Shown: positions 16,685-26,032 of the stretch, piece by piece | How positions within the stretch are numbered: position 1 is the stretch's first letter | Layout of the letters: each line of letters opens with the position of its first letter | NCBI GenBank assembly: GCA_015234525.1 | Contig: JADGMX010000049.1 | Span: 186,001-250,000, forward strand | Direction: 5' to 3' | Length of the DNA stretch: 64,000 bases | DNA from: Flavobacterium sp. | GTDB taxonomy: Bacteria; Bacteroidota; Bacteroidia; Flavobacteriales; Flavobacteriaceae | Translations under genes and position numbers: made by a program | The notes under the pieces: generated by a model | Seen by the model: only the letters and a program-made list of their open reading frames with translations | Database searches by the model: none | Told to the model about the DNA's origin: nothing

Positions 16685-17655
16685 GTCAATTGTTTAAGCA
16701 GCGCCCATTGTTTTAATGCTTGTCTGGCGTCAACCGCGGGATAACCCAAAACGGTCTTTCCGGCTTCAACATCTGCGGCAACTCCGCTTCCGGCGCCAAC
16801 CATCGCGCGATCTCCGATGGTTATATGGTCTTTTATCGATGCGCTTCCACCAATCATCACACCGTCGCCTAAGGTAACCGATCCGGCGAGACCGCTGTTG
16901 CCCGCCATAATGCAGAATCTTCCGAGTTTGGAGTTGTGTCCGATCTGAACCAAATTGTCGATTTTACAACCGTCACCCAAGATGGTAGACGAAAATTTCC
17001 CTCGATCCACACTCGAATTGGCACCGATCTCAACGTGATTGCCAATAATCACATTTCCAATCTGCGGAATTTTCACTAATCCGCGTTCAGGATCAGGGCG
17101 GAAACCAAATCCGTCGGCACCGATAGTCGAATTGGGATGGAGAATGCAATTTGAGCCAATATGACAACGCTCGCGTACCACGGCTCCGGGCCAAATAACG
17201 GTATGATCGCCAATGGTCGATTCATCGAGGATGGTCACATTTGGGTAAATGGTTACGTTTCTCCCGATGGTAACTTTTGGACCTATATAACTGCCGGCGC
17301 CGATGAGGCTGTTTGAACCAATTTTCGCAGTCGGATGAACTACTGCCGACGGATGAATGTCGGTGTCGAATTGAGGTAGTGCGGGAGCAAACAACTCGAG
17401 GACTTTACACATCGAGAGTTCAGCGTTTTTGACTTTGATGAACGCGCGATTTTTACCGGGTTCAATCGAGATGTCGTGATTGACTACCGCCGCCGCCGCA
17501 TTGGAAGTAAGCCACAGTTTTTCGTATTTGCGACTGCCGATGAATGTTATGTTTTCCTGGGTTGCAAGTTCGATTTGTTCGGGCGAGAAAATGTTGCTGG
17601 TGGTCTCACCGATAATGGTTCCGCCAACGACGTCGTTGATCTCTTGTAGTGTCAT
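16675..17655 (-). CDS. lpxD: UDP-3-O-acylglucosamine N-acyltransferase
   Basis: The 326-residue protein adds the N-linked hydroxyacyl chain to UDP-3-O-acylglucosamine, the third step of lipid A synthesis in the cytosol. An N-terminal LpxD domain (about residues 1-95) precedes a left-handed beta-helix of hexapeptide repeats. The block ADGFGFRPD and VQIGHNSKLG, which holds the catalytic histidine, are present. The C-terminal helix ends in QALKQWALLKQLTKP. The last codons and the stop lie inside a type A repeat, which may have altered the original C-terminus slightly. It lies downstream of prfB on the same strand with a second repeat between them. Confidence 0.93.
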   Translation of the reverse strand: MTLQEINDVVGGTIIGETTSNIFSPEQIELATQENITFIGSRKYEKLWLTSNAAAAVVNHDISIEPGKNRAFIKVKNAELSMCKVLELFAPALPQFDTDIHPSAVVHPTAKIGSNSLIGAGSYIGPKVTIGRNVTIYPNVTILDESTIGDHTVIWPGAVVRERCHIGSNCILHPNSTIGADGFGFRPDPERGLVKIPQIGNVIIGNHVEIGANSSVDRGKFSSTILGDGCKIDNLVQIGHNSKLGRFCIMAGNSGLAGSVTLGDGVMIGGSASIKDHITIGDRAMVGAGSGVAADVEAGKTVLGYPAVDARQALKQWALLKQLTKP

Positions 17656-17738
17656 CAGTATTATTTTGGCTCAAATAAAGGCAAATAAAACCATAATTGT
17701 ATAAATATTAAAAATAATGTCGAAAGTAGTTCAGATTG

Positions 17739-17822
17739 CAGCCCCGATGGGAAGCGATATCCTATATCAAAGCCGGCGCGAAGCCGGCTTTGGTATAGAT
17801 AAAGCGGACAGCGGGAATTGCT
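17739..17822 (-). repeat. Type A structured intergenic repeat, copy 3
   Basis: On the minus strand it reads CCCGCTGTCCGCTTTATC, then the middle stem CTATACCAAAGCCGGC/GCCGGCTTTGATATAG (15 of 16 paired), then GGATATCGCTTCCCATCGGGGCT. It begins 13 bases past the prfB stop. Confidence 0.85.
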
Positions 17823-17835
17823 GCCCAAATCATTT

Positions 17836-18931
17836 TTATTCGGATTTCTGGCCCATCATCATCAAATAGGCCTTTAGAAACTCGTCAATTTCGCCGTTCA
17901 TCACGCCATCAACATCGCTGGTTTCGTGCTGAGTGCGGACATCCTTGACCAATTTATAAGGATGCATGACATAGTTGCGAATTTGTGAACCCCACTCAAT
18001 TTTCATTTTATTGGCTTCGATTTCGTCGCGCAATGCCTGCTTTTTCTTGAGTTCGATTTCGTACAACTGTGATTTTAGAAGCTGCATCGCCTTGGTTTTG
18101 TTGTCGAGTTGCGAGCGCGTTTCCGAGTTTTCGATAATAATCCCGGTAGGATGGTGACGAAGTCGGACGGCAGTTTCAACCTTGTTGACATTCTGGCCAC
18201 CGGCGCCGCTGGAACGCATGGTTTCCCAGGAAATTTCCGACGGATTAATCTCAATTTCGATAGTATCATCAGCCAGCGGATATACATAAACTGACGCAAA
18301 TGAGGTATGTCGCTTGGCATTTGAGTCAAAAGGCGAGATGCGAACCAGTCGGTGGACACCGTTTTCACCCTTGAGATATCCGAACGAATAATCGCCTTCA
18401 AATTCGAGGGTAACGGTTTTGATACCGGCAACTTCTCCCGCTTGAAAGTTAAGTTCGCGGATTTTGTAGCCTTGTTTCTCGCCCCACATCATGTACATCC
18501 GCATGAGCATTTGCGCCCAATCGCAACTTTCGGTTCCGCCGGCGCCGGCCGTTATTTGCAAAACTGCGCTCATGCTATCGCCTTCATCGGAAAGCATGTT
18601 TTTGAACTCGAGGTTTTCGATATGCGCGTTCGTGATCTCGTATTGTTGGTCGAGTTCTTCGACGGTGAGTTCACCTTCTTTGTAAAATTCGTAGGCGAGT
18701 TGAAGCTCGTCAGCAAGTGCGGTTGCTTTATCGTAATCCTCGACCCATTTCTTCTTGGAACGCAGGTTTTTGACGATTATCTCGGCTTCCCGGGCGTTGT
18801 TCCAAAAATCAGGTGCAAAGGTTTTTTCTTCTTCGTTGGTAATTTCTACAAGCTTGGCATCAACGTCAAAGATACCTCCTTAGCGCACCAAGACGCTCTA
18901 CAATACCTTTGATTTGTTCGGTATTTGTCAT
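17836..18931 (-). CDS. prfB: Peptide chain release factor 2, with programmed +1 frameshift
   Basis: RF2 ends translation at UGA and UAA. Reading starts at ATG 18931 (MTNTEQIKGIVERLGALRRYL), meets an in-frame UGA at 18868-18866, and continues in the +1 frame with GAC to give about 364 residues. The SPF anticodon-mimic motif (ISPFDSNAKRHTS) and the GGQ catalytic motif (SSGAGGQNVNKVE) are intact. The ORF track shows only the second part from an internal Met at 18597. The gene is autoregulated: low RF2 favours the shift. A TATTTTTG -7 box lies at 18957-18964 (minus). Confidence 0.96.
18865..18880 (-). promoter_or_regulatory. prfB programmed frameshift site
   Basis: On the minus strand it reads AGGAGGTATCTTTGAC. 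The internal Shine-Dalgarno-like AGGAGG (18880-18875) sits three bases before CTT, then UGA stop and C. The layout matches the E. coli prfB site (AGGGGGTATCTTTGAC) with a single base difference. Confidence 0.95.
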
Positions 18932-18982
18932 AGTAATCATGTAATTTTGTTCTTCACAAAAATACCATTCATTTTTATATAT

Positions 18983-20008
18983 ATGGAAATAAATTTGGTC
19001 AGCGACACCGTTACTAAGCCGACCCCTGAAATGATGCAATTCATGTTCAAGGCGCAGGTTGGTGACGATGTTTACAAGCAGGATCCGACAGTAAATGAAT
19101 TAGAGGCGCGAGTGGCGAAAATGTTTGGGGTAGAGGCTGCGCTGTTTTTTCCGTCAGGGACGATGGCAAACCAGACTGCGATAAAATTATTGACCAATCC
19201 CGGTGATGAACTCATTGCCGACAAGTATGCACATATTTACAACTTTGAGGCTGGCGGCGTTGCTTTTAACAGTGGCGTAACCTGTAATCTTCTCGATGGC
19301 GATCGCGGTATGATCACGGCTTCGCAGGTTTTATCGGCAATAAATCCGCCGGATTTTTATCATAGTCCGCTAACAACATTGGTTTGCGTTGAAAACACGA
19401 CCAATAAAGGCGGTGGTGCCTGTTACGATTTAGAGGAATTGAAAAAAATCAGGATGGTTTGCGATAAGTACAACCTGAAATTTCATCTGGATGGCGCCCG
19501 ACTGTTCAATGCAATGGTTGCCAAGCACCAGCGACCGGATCAATTTGGCGAACTTTTTCATACCATCTCTATTTGTCTTTCAAAAGGATTGGGCGCTCCG
19601 ATCGGTTCGATATTGTTATCAGATCATGCGACTATTAAAAGAGCGTTGCGAATTCGCAAGATATTTGGCGGCGGAATGAGGCAATCGGGATTTTTGGCGG
19701 CAGCGGGGATTTTCGCATTGGAGAATAATATCGGCCGACTGACCGAAGATCACCGTCGCGCCCGCGAATTGGGACGAGCGCTTACGGCAAAATCCTGGGT
19801 TAAAACCGTTGAGCCAATTGAGACCAACATCGTTATTTTTTCTGTGCGCGATGGATTGACAGAGCGGCAAGTCATCGATAAACTCAACGAGCGAAGTATT
19901 GCCATAAGCGCACTTGGCAAGGGAAAACTCAGATTAGTCACGCATCTTGATTATCGCGAAGTGATGCATTCGTATGTTCTGGAAACGCTCTCAAAGCTTG
20001 ATTTTTAA
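18983..20008 (+). CDS. ltaE: Low-specificity L-threonine aldolase
   Basis: The 341-residue PLP enzyme cleaves L-threonine or allo-threonine to glycine and acetaldehyde. SDTVTKPTPEMMQFM at the N-terminus, the GTMANQTA cofactor contact and the Schiff-base lysine K201 in CLSKGLGAPIGS are all present. I start it at ATG 18983; the longer track ORF would extend through a TAATTTTG box (18942-18949) that probably is its promoter and into prfB. It ends exactly where ybaB ends on the other strand. Confidence 0.92.
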   Translation: MEINLVSDTVTKPTPEMMQFMFKAQVGDDVYKQDPTVNELEARVAKMFGVEAALFFPSGTMANQTAIKLLTNPGDELIADKYAHIYNFEAGGVAFNSGVTCNLLDGDRGMITASQVLSAINPPDFYHSPLTTLVCVENTTNKGGGACYDLEELKKIRMVCDKYNLKFHLDGARLFNAMVAKHQRPDQFGELFHTISICLSKGLGAPIGSILLSDHATIKRALRIRKIFGGGMRQSGFLAAAGIFALENNIGRLTEDHRRARELGRALTAKSWVKTVEPIETNIVIFSVRDGLTERQVIDKLNERSIAISALGKGKLRLVTHLDYREVMHSYVLETLSKLDF

Positions 20009-20335
20009 CTATTTGAACATATTGCCAAGTCCGGGAATATCCGGCATTCCATCTTTAGCGGCGGCGGCGAGTTCAGCTTCGTTGATCTGACTTGCGCGCG
20101 TGATTGCTTTGTTGAGTACAAGAACCAGGTAATCTTCAAGTTGTTCTTTGTCTTCAAGTAACGAATCGTCGAGAGTGATGCTGCGTATTTCGCGATTTGC
20201 GGTCAAGGTAACCTTCAGCATACCGTCGCTACTTTGCTCATCAATAAGGACTGTGTCGAGTCGCTGTTTTGTTTCTTCCACTTTCTTTTGAGCTTCCTGA
20301 AGTTTGCCCATCATTCCCATTAAATCACCGAACAT
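20009..20335 (-). CDS. YbaB/EbfC family nucleoid-associated protein
   Basis: The 108-residue protein has the YbaB shape. A helical N-terminus ([19 protein letters not shown]) leads to a central beta section, [20 protein letters not shown], followed by a helix with [14 protein letters not shown] and a Gly/Pro-rich end. The family forms dimers that bind DNA. No recR or dnaX is adjacent, unlike in proteobacteria. The stop codon abuts the ltaE stop with no intervening base. Confidence 0.92.
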   Translation of the reverse strand: MFGDLMGMMGKLQEAQKKVEETKQRLDTVLIDEQSSDGMLKVTLTANREIRSITLDDSLLEDKEQLEDYLVLVLNKAITRASQINEAELAAAAKDGMPDIPGLGNMFK

Positions 20336-20361
20336 ATCATTAAATTTATAAATTAGTCACA

Positions 20362-20395
20362 CAAATTTAGGCAAATAACTTCAATGGCTCAGCAA
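20362..20395 (-). promoter_or_regulatory. Putative ybaB promoter
   Basis: The minus-strand -7 box TAAATTTG (20369-20362) has a TTG 23 bases upstream (20395-20393). It overlaps the promoter of the divergent peptidase gene. Confidence 0.55.
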
Positions 20396-20412
20396 GCTAA
20401 AACGTACTTTTG
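20380..20412 (+). promoter_or_regulatory. Putative promoter of the S9 peptidase gene
   Basis: TTC (20380-20382), 22 bases, then TACTTTTG (20405-20412), 16 bases before ATG 20429. This position rules out the track start at 20384. Confidence 0.6.
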
Positions 20413-20428
20413 CCCTTTATATCACTTC

Positions 20429-22495
20429 ATGAAAAAATCATTTAACATAGCGCCGCCGCTCGCGGATAAAAAGCCCAAAAAACTTCGGAAACACAATCAT
20501 ATCCGCATTGACGATTACTATTGGCTGAACGATCGCGAGAATCCGGAAGTCATCGATTATTTGAACCGTGAAAACGATTATTATCACGCGGCGACAGCTC
20601 ATACCGACGACTTTCAAAAGCAGTTATTCGAAGAAATGAAATCGCGTATCAAAGAAGACGATCAATCGGTCCCGTTCTTATATAATGGCTATTATTATAT
20701 CACGCGATACGAAAAGGGGCAAGGTTATCCGATTTACTCCCGAAAAAAAGGCAGCCTTTCGGCCGATGAAGAAATCATGTTTAACTGCAACGAAATGGCT
20801 AAGGATCATTCGTTTTTTCAGTTAGGCGGCCTGAGCATTTCGCCCAATAACCGATTTGCGGCATTTACAACAGACGTTGTCGGTCGCAGGATGTTTACTT
20901 TAAAAATAAAGGATTTGCAGACCGGTGAGATTTTCCCTCAGGAAATCATCAACACTACAGGAAATGCCGCTTGGGGAAATGACAACAAAAGCCTTTTTTA
21001 CACCACTCAGGATCAGGGCACATTGCGCGCCAGTAAGGTTTTCCGACATGAACTCGGCACGGCGGTCGGCAAAGACACGCTGATCTACGAAGAAACCGAT
21101 GAAACTTTTACGGTGGAAGTCGCAAAGTCGAAGTCGCGCAAGTATATTTTCATCGAAGCAGAAAGCACCCTTACAACCGAGTACAGGTTTGTAAATGCTG
21201 ATACGCCGACTGAAGAGTTTAAAATTTTTCAAAAACGCGTACGTGGACTCGAATATGGTCTTGCGCATTACGGCGATAGCTTTTACATCAGGACAAATAA
21301 AGACAACGCCGTCAACTTTAAATTGATGAAAACTCCGGAGACAAAAACTGCCAAAAGATATTGGGTTGACCTCATTGGACATCGGGAGGATGTTTTGCTA
21401 GAAGATATCGAGATTTTCAATGAGTATTTGGTGGTCGAAGAGCGATCAAACGGATTGAATAAACTTCGAATCATCAAGTGGGCGGATCAAACTGAATACT
21501 ACTTGCCATTTGATAGTGAAACATATAGCGTTTATACGACTTCAAATGTTGATTTTAACACACATTTGCTTCGTTATAGTTATCAGTCGCTTGCCACGCC
21601 AACATCTGTTATCGATTATAACATGAAAACCGGTGAGAAGACGATTTTAAAAGAACAATCGGTTTTAGGAGGAAATTTCGACAAGGCAAATTATGTCGAA
21701 GAACGCCTCTGGGCTACAGCCGACGACGGAACTAAAATTCCGATTTCGGTTGTCTACCGCAAGGGTCTGAAAAAAGATTCTAAAAATCCGGTTTTGCAGT
21801 ACGCTTATGGATCATACGGGGTTACTATGGATGCTTATTTTTCTTCCGGAAGGTTGTCATTGCTAGATCGGGGGTTTATCTATGCCATTGCGCACATCAG
21901 AGGTGGCGAAGACATGGGCCGTCAATGGTACGAAGACGGAAAATTACTCACGAAAATGAATACGTTTACCGATTTTATCGCGTGTTCGAAATTTTTGATC
22001 GACCAAAAATATACGTCGCCCCAGCATTTGTATGCTGAAGGTGGTTCGGCTGGCGGATTGCTGATGGGTGCAGTCGTAAATATGGCCCCGGAACTTTACA
22101 ATGGCGTGATTGCGCAAGTCCCATTTGTGGATGTTGTTACCACCATGTTGGATGACAGCATTCCGCTGACCACCGGCGAGTACGACGAGTGGGGGAATCC
22201 GAATAAAAAAGAATATTACGATTATATGTTGGCGTATTCTCCTTACGATAACGTAAAGCGGCAATCCTATCCAAACATGCTGATTACAACCGGACTTCAC
22301 GATTCGCAAGTGCAATATTGGGAACCTGCAAAATGGGTTGCCAAACTTCGCACCCATAAAACCGACGACAATTTATTGCTTTTGCACACCAATATGGAAG
22401 CCGGACACGGTGGCGCTTCAGGCCGATTTGAAGCATTAAAAGAGGTGGCAAGGGAATTTAGTTTTTTGCTAGATTTAGAAGGAATTAAAAGCTAG
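20429..22495 (+). CDS. S9 family prolyl oligopeptidase (oligopeptidase B-like)
   Basis: The 688-residue protein has no signal peptide and is probably cytosolic. An N-terminal seven-bladed beta-propeller begins after [18 protein letters not shown]. The alpha/beta-hydrolase domain follows from about residue 430, with the nucleophile serine in [12 protein letters not shown] and the histidine in [13 protein letters not shown]. The block [16 protein letters not shown] is typical of oligopeptidase B, which cuts short peptides after basic residues. The start is set by the promoter at 20405-20412. Substrate class is inferred from overall likeness. Confidence 0.9.
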   Translation: MKKSFNIAPPLADKKPKKLRKHNHIRIDDYYWLNDRENPEVIDYLNRENDYYHAATAHTDDFQKQLFEEMKSRIKEDDQSVPFLYNGYYYITRYEKGQGYPIYSRKKGSLSADEEIMFNCNEMAKDHSFFQLGGLSISPNNRFAAFTTDVVGRRMFTLKIKDLQTGEIFPQEIINTTGNAAWGNDNKSLFYTTQDQGTLRASKVFRHELGTAVGKDTLIYEETDETFTVEVAKSKSRKYIFIEAESTLTTEYRFVNADTPTEEFKIFQKRVRGLEYGLAHYGDSFYIRTNKDNAVNFKLMKTPETKTAKRYWVDLIGHREDVLLEDIEIFNEYLVVEERSNGLNKLRIIKWADQTEYYLPFDSETYSVYTTSNVDFNTHLLRYSYQSLATPTSVIDYNMKTGEKTILKEQSVLGGNFDKANYVEERLWATADDGTKIPISVVYRKGLKKDSKNPVLQYAYGSYGVTMDAYFSSGRLSLLDRGFIYAIAHIRGGEDMGRQWYEDGKLLTKMNTFTDFIACSKFLIDQKYTSPQHLYAEGGSAGGLLMGAVVNMAPELYNGVIAQVPFVDVVTTMLDDSIPLTTGEYDEWGNPNKKEYYDYMLAYSPYDNVKRQSYPNMLITTGLHDSQVQYWEPAKWVAKLRTHKTDDNLLLLHTNMEAGHGGASGRFEALKEVAREFSFLLDLEGIKS

Positions 22496-22510
22496 TTAGA
22501 ATATTTTTAG

Positions 22511-22518
22511 TAAATTTG
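22511..22518 (+). promoter_or_regulatory. Putative -7 box before the cysteine-synthase-like gene
   Basis: TAAATTTG, 54 bases before ATG 22573. The track start at 22516 falls inside it. Confidence 0.5.
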
Positions 22519-22572
22519 CGAGGATTTGGGGCTATCAGTTTTGGCTGTATTTTCCTCAACAACTTATATTTT

Positions 22573-23613
22573 ATGAAAGAAGAGATAAAGGCTTACAACA
22601 ATATCTTAGAGTTGATAGGGAATACACCACTTATTAAGCTCAATAAAATCACAAACGGTTTTGCAGGTAATTTTTATGCTAAAGTAGAAGCTTTCAATCC
22701 CGGACACTCCACAAAAGACAGAATTGCCTTATATATTATTGAAGAAGCTGAGCGCAGAGGAATACTTTCGCCAGGCGATACCATTATAGAAACTACTTCA
22801 GGAAATACCGGATTCAGCATTGCGATGGTTAGTATCATCAAGGGTTATAACTGTATTCTTGCCGTTAGTTCAAAATCATCGAAAGACAAAATCGATATGC
22901 TGAGAAGCATGGGTGCAAAAGTTTATGTTTGCCCGGCGCACGTTTCAGCTGATGATGAACGCTCATACTATAATGTTGCAAAACGACTTCATGAGGAAAC
23001 AAAAGGATCGGTTTATATTAATCAATACTTTAATCAACTCAACATCGATGCGCATTACAAAACTACCGGTCCTGAAATTTGGGAACAAACCGGCGGTCAG
23101 ATTACGCATCTTGTTGCTTGTAGCGGTACCGGTGGAACGATTTCCGGTGCGGCAAAATATCTGAAAGAACAAAATCCGGCGATTCGTATCCTTGGAGTTG
23201 ACGCTTTTGGATCGGTGTTGAAGAAATATCACGAAACCCGCGAATTCGATAATGCGGAGATTTACCCATACAGAATTGAAGGTTTAGGTAAAAACCTGAT
23301 CCCGTCGGCAACTGATTTCGATCTGATCGACAAATTCATGAAAGTCACCGATGAGGAAAGTGCGCACACAACCCGTGAGATCGCCAAAAGCGAAGGGCTG
23401 TTTGTAGGGTATACTTCCGGAGCTGTCATTCAGGCCATCAAGCAATATGCAGAGGACGGTGAATTCGACCAAAACAGTAAAGTTGTCGCCATTTTCCCGG
23501 ATCACGGTTCGAGATATATGAGCAAAGTTTTCAGTGATGACTGGATGAACGAACAGGGATTCTTCGATAGCGTTAACCTGGAAGAAGCACAAAAAATAGA
23601 ATTTATTAAATAA
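22573..23613 (+). CDS. PLP-dependent cysteine synthase / cystathionine beta-synthase family enzyme
   Basis: From ATG 22573 the protein has 346 residues. [15 protein letters not shown] opens the fold-type II core. The PLP lysine lies in [14 protein letters not shown], and [14 protein letters not shown] and [15 protein letters not shown] form the substrate and phosphate loops. It lacks the C-terminal CBS domains of full cystathionine beta-synthases. It could act as an O-acetylserine sulfhydrylase or a CBS-like enzyme; the sequence alone does not decide. A strong terminator follows. Confidence 0.85.
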   Translation: MKEEIKAYNNILELIGNTPLIKLNKITNGFAGNFYAKVEAFNPGHSTKDRIALYIIEEAERRGILSPGDTIIETTSGNTGFSIAMVSIIKGYNCILAVSSKSSKDKIDMLRSMGAKVYVCPAHVSADDERSYYNVAKRLHEETKGSVYINQYFNQLNIDAHYKTTGPEIWEQTGGQITHLVACSGTGGTISGAAKYLKEQNPAIRILGVDAFGSVLKKYHETREFDNAEIYPYRIEGLGKNLIPSATDFDLIDKFMKVTDEESAHTTREIAKSEGLFVGYTSGAVIQAIKQYAEDGEFDQNSKVVAIFPDHGSRYMSKVFSDDWMNEQGFFDSVNLEEAQKIEFIK

Positions 23614-23636
23614 GCATTAAAATTCCGCACAAAAAA

Positions 23637-23677
23637 AAATCCAGATTCCAATAGTTTTAATTGGATCTGGAATTTTT
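23637..23677 (+). terminator. Terminator after the cysteine-synthase-like gene
   Basis: ATCCAGATTCCAAT and ATTGGATCTGGA pair with one bulged base, preceded by an A run and followed by TTTTTA. It may act in both directions. Confidence 0.85.
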
Positions 23678-23718
23678 ATTATTTGAAAACGACCGATTTT
23701 ATTTTCGGTTTGTTCGAC

Positions 23719-23841
23719 GTTGCGTGAGCGATGGAAGCGGCGTCCTTTTGTGAGGATTGCGAACAAAAGACACAGCGGACAGCGCGACCCCAACGATTAA
23801 GCCAATTTTACCGACTCATATCATTTGGGGGCACGCCCAAA
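23719..23841 (+). repeat. Type B structured intergenic repeat, copy 2
   Basis: TTGCGTGAGCGATGGAAGCG, then CGTCC, the short stem CTTTTGT/ACAAAAG, then ACAGCGGACAGCGCGACCCC, and at the far end TTTGGGGGCACGCCCAAAA. The centre matches the type A core in reverse orientation; the flanks match the copy at 3171-3259. It lies just past the yebC stop. Confidence 0.75.
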
Positions 23842-23849
23842 ACCAAAAT

Positions 23850-24569
23850 TTACTCCGCAGTTTCAGTCATCGTGTGATAAACGTTCTGAACGTCATCGTC
23901 TTCCTCGATTTTTTCCAAAAGTTTCTCGACATCGGCAACTTGCTCGGCTGAAAGCTCTTTGGTCACTTGCGGAATCCGCTCAAATCCCGACGATAGAATG
24001 TCGAATCCGCGGCTTTCAAGTTCCTTCTGAATCGCGCCAAAACTCTCGAACGGCGCATAAATCATAATCCCATCTTCGTCCAGAAACACTTCCTCAACAC
24101 CAAAATCGATAAGCTCAAGCTCAAGTTCCTCCACATCGAGATCCGCTTTTGCGATCCTGAAATTGCAAATGTGATCAAACATGAATTCGACCGATCCCTG
24201 AGTGCCCAAACTTCCGTTGCATTTGTTGAAATAGCTGCGAATGTTGGCAACCGTTCGGTTGTTGTTGTCGGTTGCGGTCTCGATTAAAATCGCAATTCCG
24301 TGTGGGGCATAACCTTCGAAAAGCACTTCTTTATAGTTGGCGGTATCTTTGTCGGTTGCCTTTTTAATGGCGCGCTCCACGTTGTCTTTCGGCATGTTGG
24401 CCGACTTTGCGTTTTGGATTACCGCACGCAACCTCGAGTTCGATTCGGGATTCGGACCGCCTTCTTTCACCGCCATGACGATGTCCTTGCCAATTCGAGT
24501 AAAAGCTTTGGCCATCGCTGACCAACGTTTCATTTTTCTGTTCTTTCTAAATTCGAAAGCTCTTCCCAT
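23850..24569 (-). CDS. YebC/PmpR family regulator (TACO1-like)
   Basis: The 239-residue protein has the three-domain YebC layout. The N-terminal basic section includes KMKRWSAMAKAFTRIGKDI, the central block is NMPKDNVERAIKKATDK, and FEGYAPHGIAILIETATDN is the family signature. Members bind DNA as regulators or help ribosomes through difficult stretches. The length is normal. It lies nine bases downstream of gcvT on the same strand, so the two are probably co-transcribed. Confidence 0.93.
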   Translation of the reverse strand: MGRAFEFRKNRKMKRWSAMAKAFTRIGKDIVMAVKEGGPNPESNSRLRAVIQNAKSANMPKDNVERAIKKATDKDTANYKEVLFEGYAPHGIAILIETATDNNNRTVANIRSYFNKCNGSLGTQGSVEFMFDHICNFRIAKADLDVEELELELIDFGVEEVFLDEDGIMIYAPFESFGAIQKELESRGFDILSSGFERIPQVTKELSAEQVADVEKLLEKIEEDDDVQNVYHTMTETAE

Positions 24570-24578
24570 AAGAGATAA

Positions 24579-25667
24579 TTAATTATTTGGTTTGTAAAAT
24601 GGCGTTTTTACGACCTTTGCCGGAACGTCATTTTTTCTGATTCTGATAAAAATTTCACTGTCAATCGAGCTGTTTTCAATCGTCACATAGCCAAGTCCGA
24701 TGCCTTTGTTTAATGACGGAGCCATAGTTCCCGAGGTGACAATTCCGATATTGTTGCCGTTTTTATCGACAATTTCGTAATCATGACGAGGTACGCCGCG
24801 CTCTAAAAGTTCAAAACCGACAAGTTTTCGCGTCACGCCTTCTTCTTTTTGTTTCTTCAGGTTTTCAGAGTTGACAAAATCCTTGTTGAATTTCGTGATC
24901 CAGCCAAGCCCGGCTTCAAGTGGCGAAGTGGTATCGCTGATGTCATTTCCATAAAGACAAAAGCCCATTTCGAGTCGCAACGTATCGCGCGCCGCCAAAC
25001 CGATTGGCTTGATTCCAAAACGTTCACCGGCTTCAAAAACCTTGTTCCAGATTTGTTCAACTTCCGAATTTTTGCAATAAATTTCAAATCCGCCCGAACC
25101 GGTATAACCCGTGGCTGAAATGATTACGTGCTCAACTCCGGCAAACGGACCAACTTCAAAATGATAGAATTTAATCGCAGAAAGATCAACTGAAGTCAAT
25201 GTTTGCATGGCTTCAACCGCCTTTGGACCCTGAATGGCGAGCAGCGAGTAATCGTCTGAAATATTTCGAAGTTCAGCACCAACGGTATTGTGTTTCGAAA
25301 TCCATTCCCAATCCTTATCGATATTTGACGCGTTCACCACCAGCAAATACTGATCATCCTTCATTTTATAAACAATCAAATCATCTATGATTCCGCCGGT
25401 TTCATTCGGAAAACACGAATATTGCGCTTTGCCAACCGTTAAAACCGAAGCGTCGTTGCTGCAAACTTTCTGGATAAGATCAAGCGCGTTTGGTCCCGAA
25501 ATCAGAAATTCGCCCATATGAGAAACATCGAAAACGCCCACTTTAGTGCGTACAGTTTCATGTTCAATATTTACACCTTCGTACTGAATCGGCATGTTAT
25601 AGCCTGCAAAAGGCAGCATTTTAGCTCCAAGTTTTTCGTGAATATGCGTCAGCGCTGTATTTTTCAT
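24579..25667 (-). CDS. gcvT: Aminomethyltransferase, glycine cleavage system T protein
   Basis: The 362-residue protein takes the aminomethyl group from the H protein and passes the methylene to tetrahydrofolate, releasing ammonia. [17 protein letters not shown] near the N-terminus, [10 protein letters not shown] and [15 protein letters not shown] are family marks, and the C-terminal barrel carries [19 protein letters not shown]. The gcvH and gcvP partners are elsewhere. It is the first gene of a pair with yebC. Confidence 0.95.
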   Translation of the reverse strand: MKNTALTHIHEKLGAKMLPFAGYNMPIQYEGVNIEHETVRTKVGVFDVSHMGEFLISGPNALDLIQKVCSNDASVLTVGKAQYSCFPNETGGIIDDLIVYKMKDDQYLLVVNASNIDKDWEWISKHNTVGAELRNISDDYSLLAIQGPKAVEAMQTLTSVDLSAIKFYHFEVGPFAGVEHVIISATGYTGSGGFEIYCKNSEVEQIWNKVFEAGERFGIKPIGLAARDTLRLEMGFCLYGNDISDTTSPLEAGLGWITKFNKDFVNSENLKKQKEEGVTRKLVGFELLERGVPRHDYEIVDKNGNNIGIVTSGTMAPSLNKGIGLGYVTIENSSIDSEIFIRIRKNDVPAKVVKTPFYKPNN

Positions 25668-25778
25668 GTCTTTAGCGGCGTTTTTTTTGCCGACGCTAAT
25701 TTATCGCTTTTTGTCGGTATTGCAAACTGTGGCGCGTGTTGTTTTCGGCACGTGGTTGTGCGGATAATTTGTGATTTT

Positions 25779-25882
25779 AGGAGCTGTTTCCCGCTATTGC
25801 TACAATCTTTTTTGCCAGATATCAGTTCTCGGTATTTAGTGCATGGTCGGCAAAAAAGGATTTTCGCTTCTATCGGGGCTAT
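25779..25882 (+). repeat. Type A structured intergenic repeat, copy 4
   Basis: The left arm is AGGAGCTGTTTCCCGCTATT and the right arm is GGATTTTCGCTTC plus TATCGGGGCTATGG. The middle is closed by the perfect stem CTTTTTTGCC/GGCAAAAAAG and has a long loop containing CTCGGTATTTAGTGCATGG. It sits in the 365-base gap between divergent gcvT and the HipA-like gene. Apart from the repeat and a -7 box, I see nothing else in that gap. Confidence 0.8.
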
Positions 25883-26006
25883 GGCGGTTTAGCTAACTTC
25901 AAAAAACCGGTTTATTTTAACAAAGGAACTGCATCAAACCGAAAGGAAAACCGCCAATTGGCCAATGATGCGAAAAACTACAACTAGTCTTTAATTCATT
26001 TTTGGT

Positions 26007-26014
26007 TATGTTTG
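26007..26014 (+). promoter_or_regulatory. Putative -7 box of the HipA-like/DUF3037 pair
   Basis: TATGTTTG, 18 bases before ATG 26033. No good -33 element is seen. Confidence 0.5.
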
Positions 26015-26032
26015 TAGTCGAAAAAAAACGAC

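Noticed and set aside
18352-18912. 186-residue plus-strand ORF over prfB
   Set aside because: It lies wholly antisense to prfB, covers the frameshift site and has no family features.
18598-18931. prfB as a broken gene with a premature stop
   Set aside because: The in-frame UGA sits in the classic AGGAGG-CTT-TGA-C frameshift context and the +1 frame continues smoothly into RF2.
25668-25778. Glycine riboswitch before gcvT
   Set aside because: The leader has no recognisable paired glycine aptamer cores; only short G/C-rich and T-run segments are visible.
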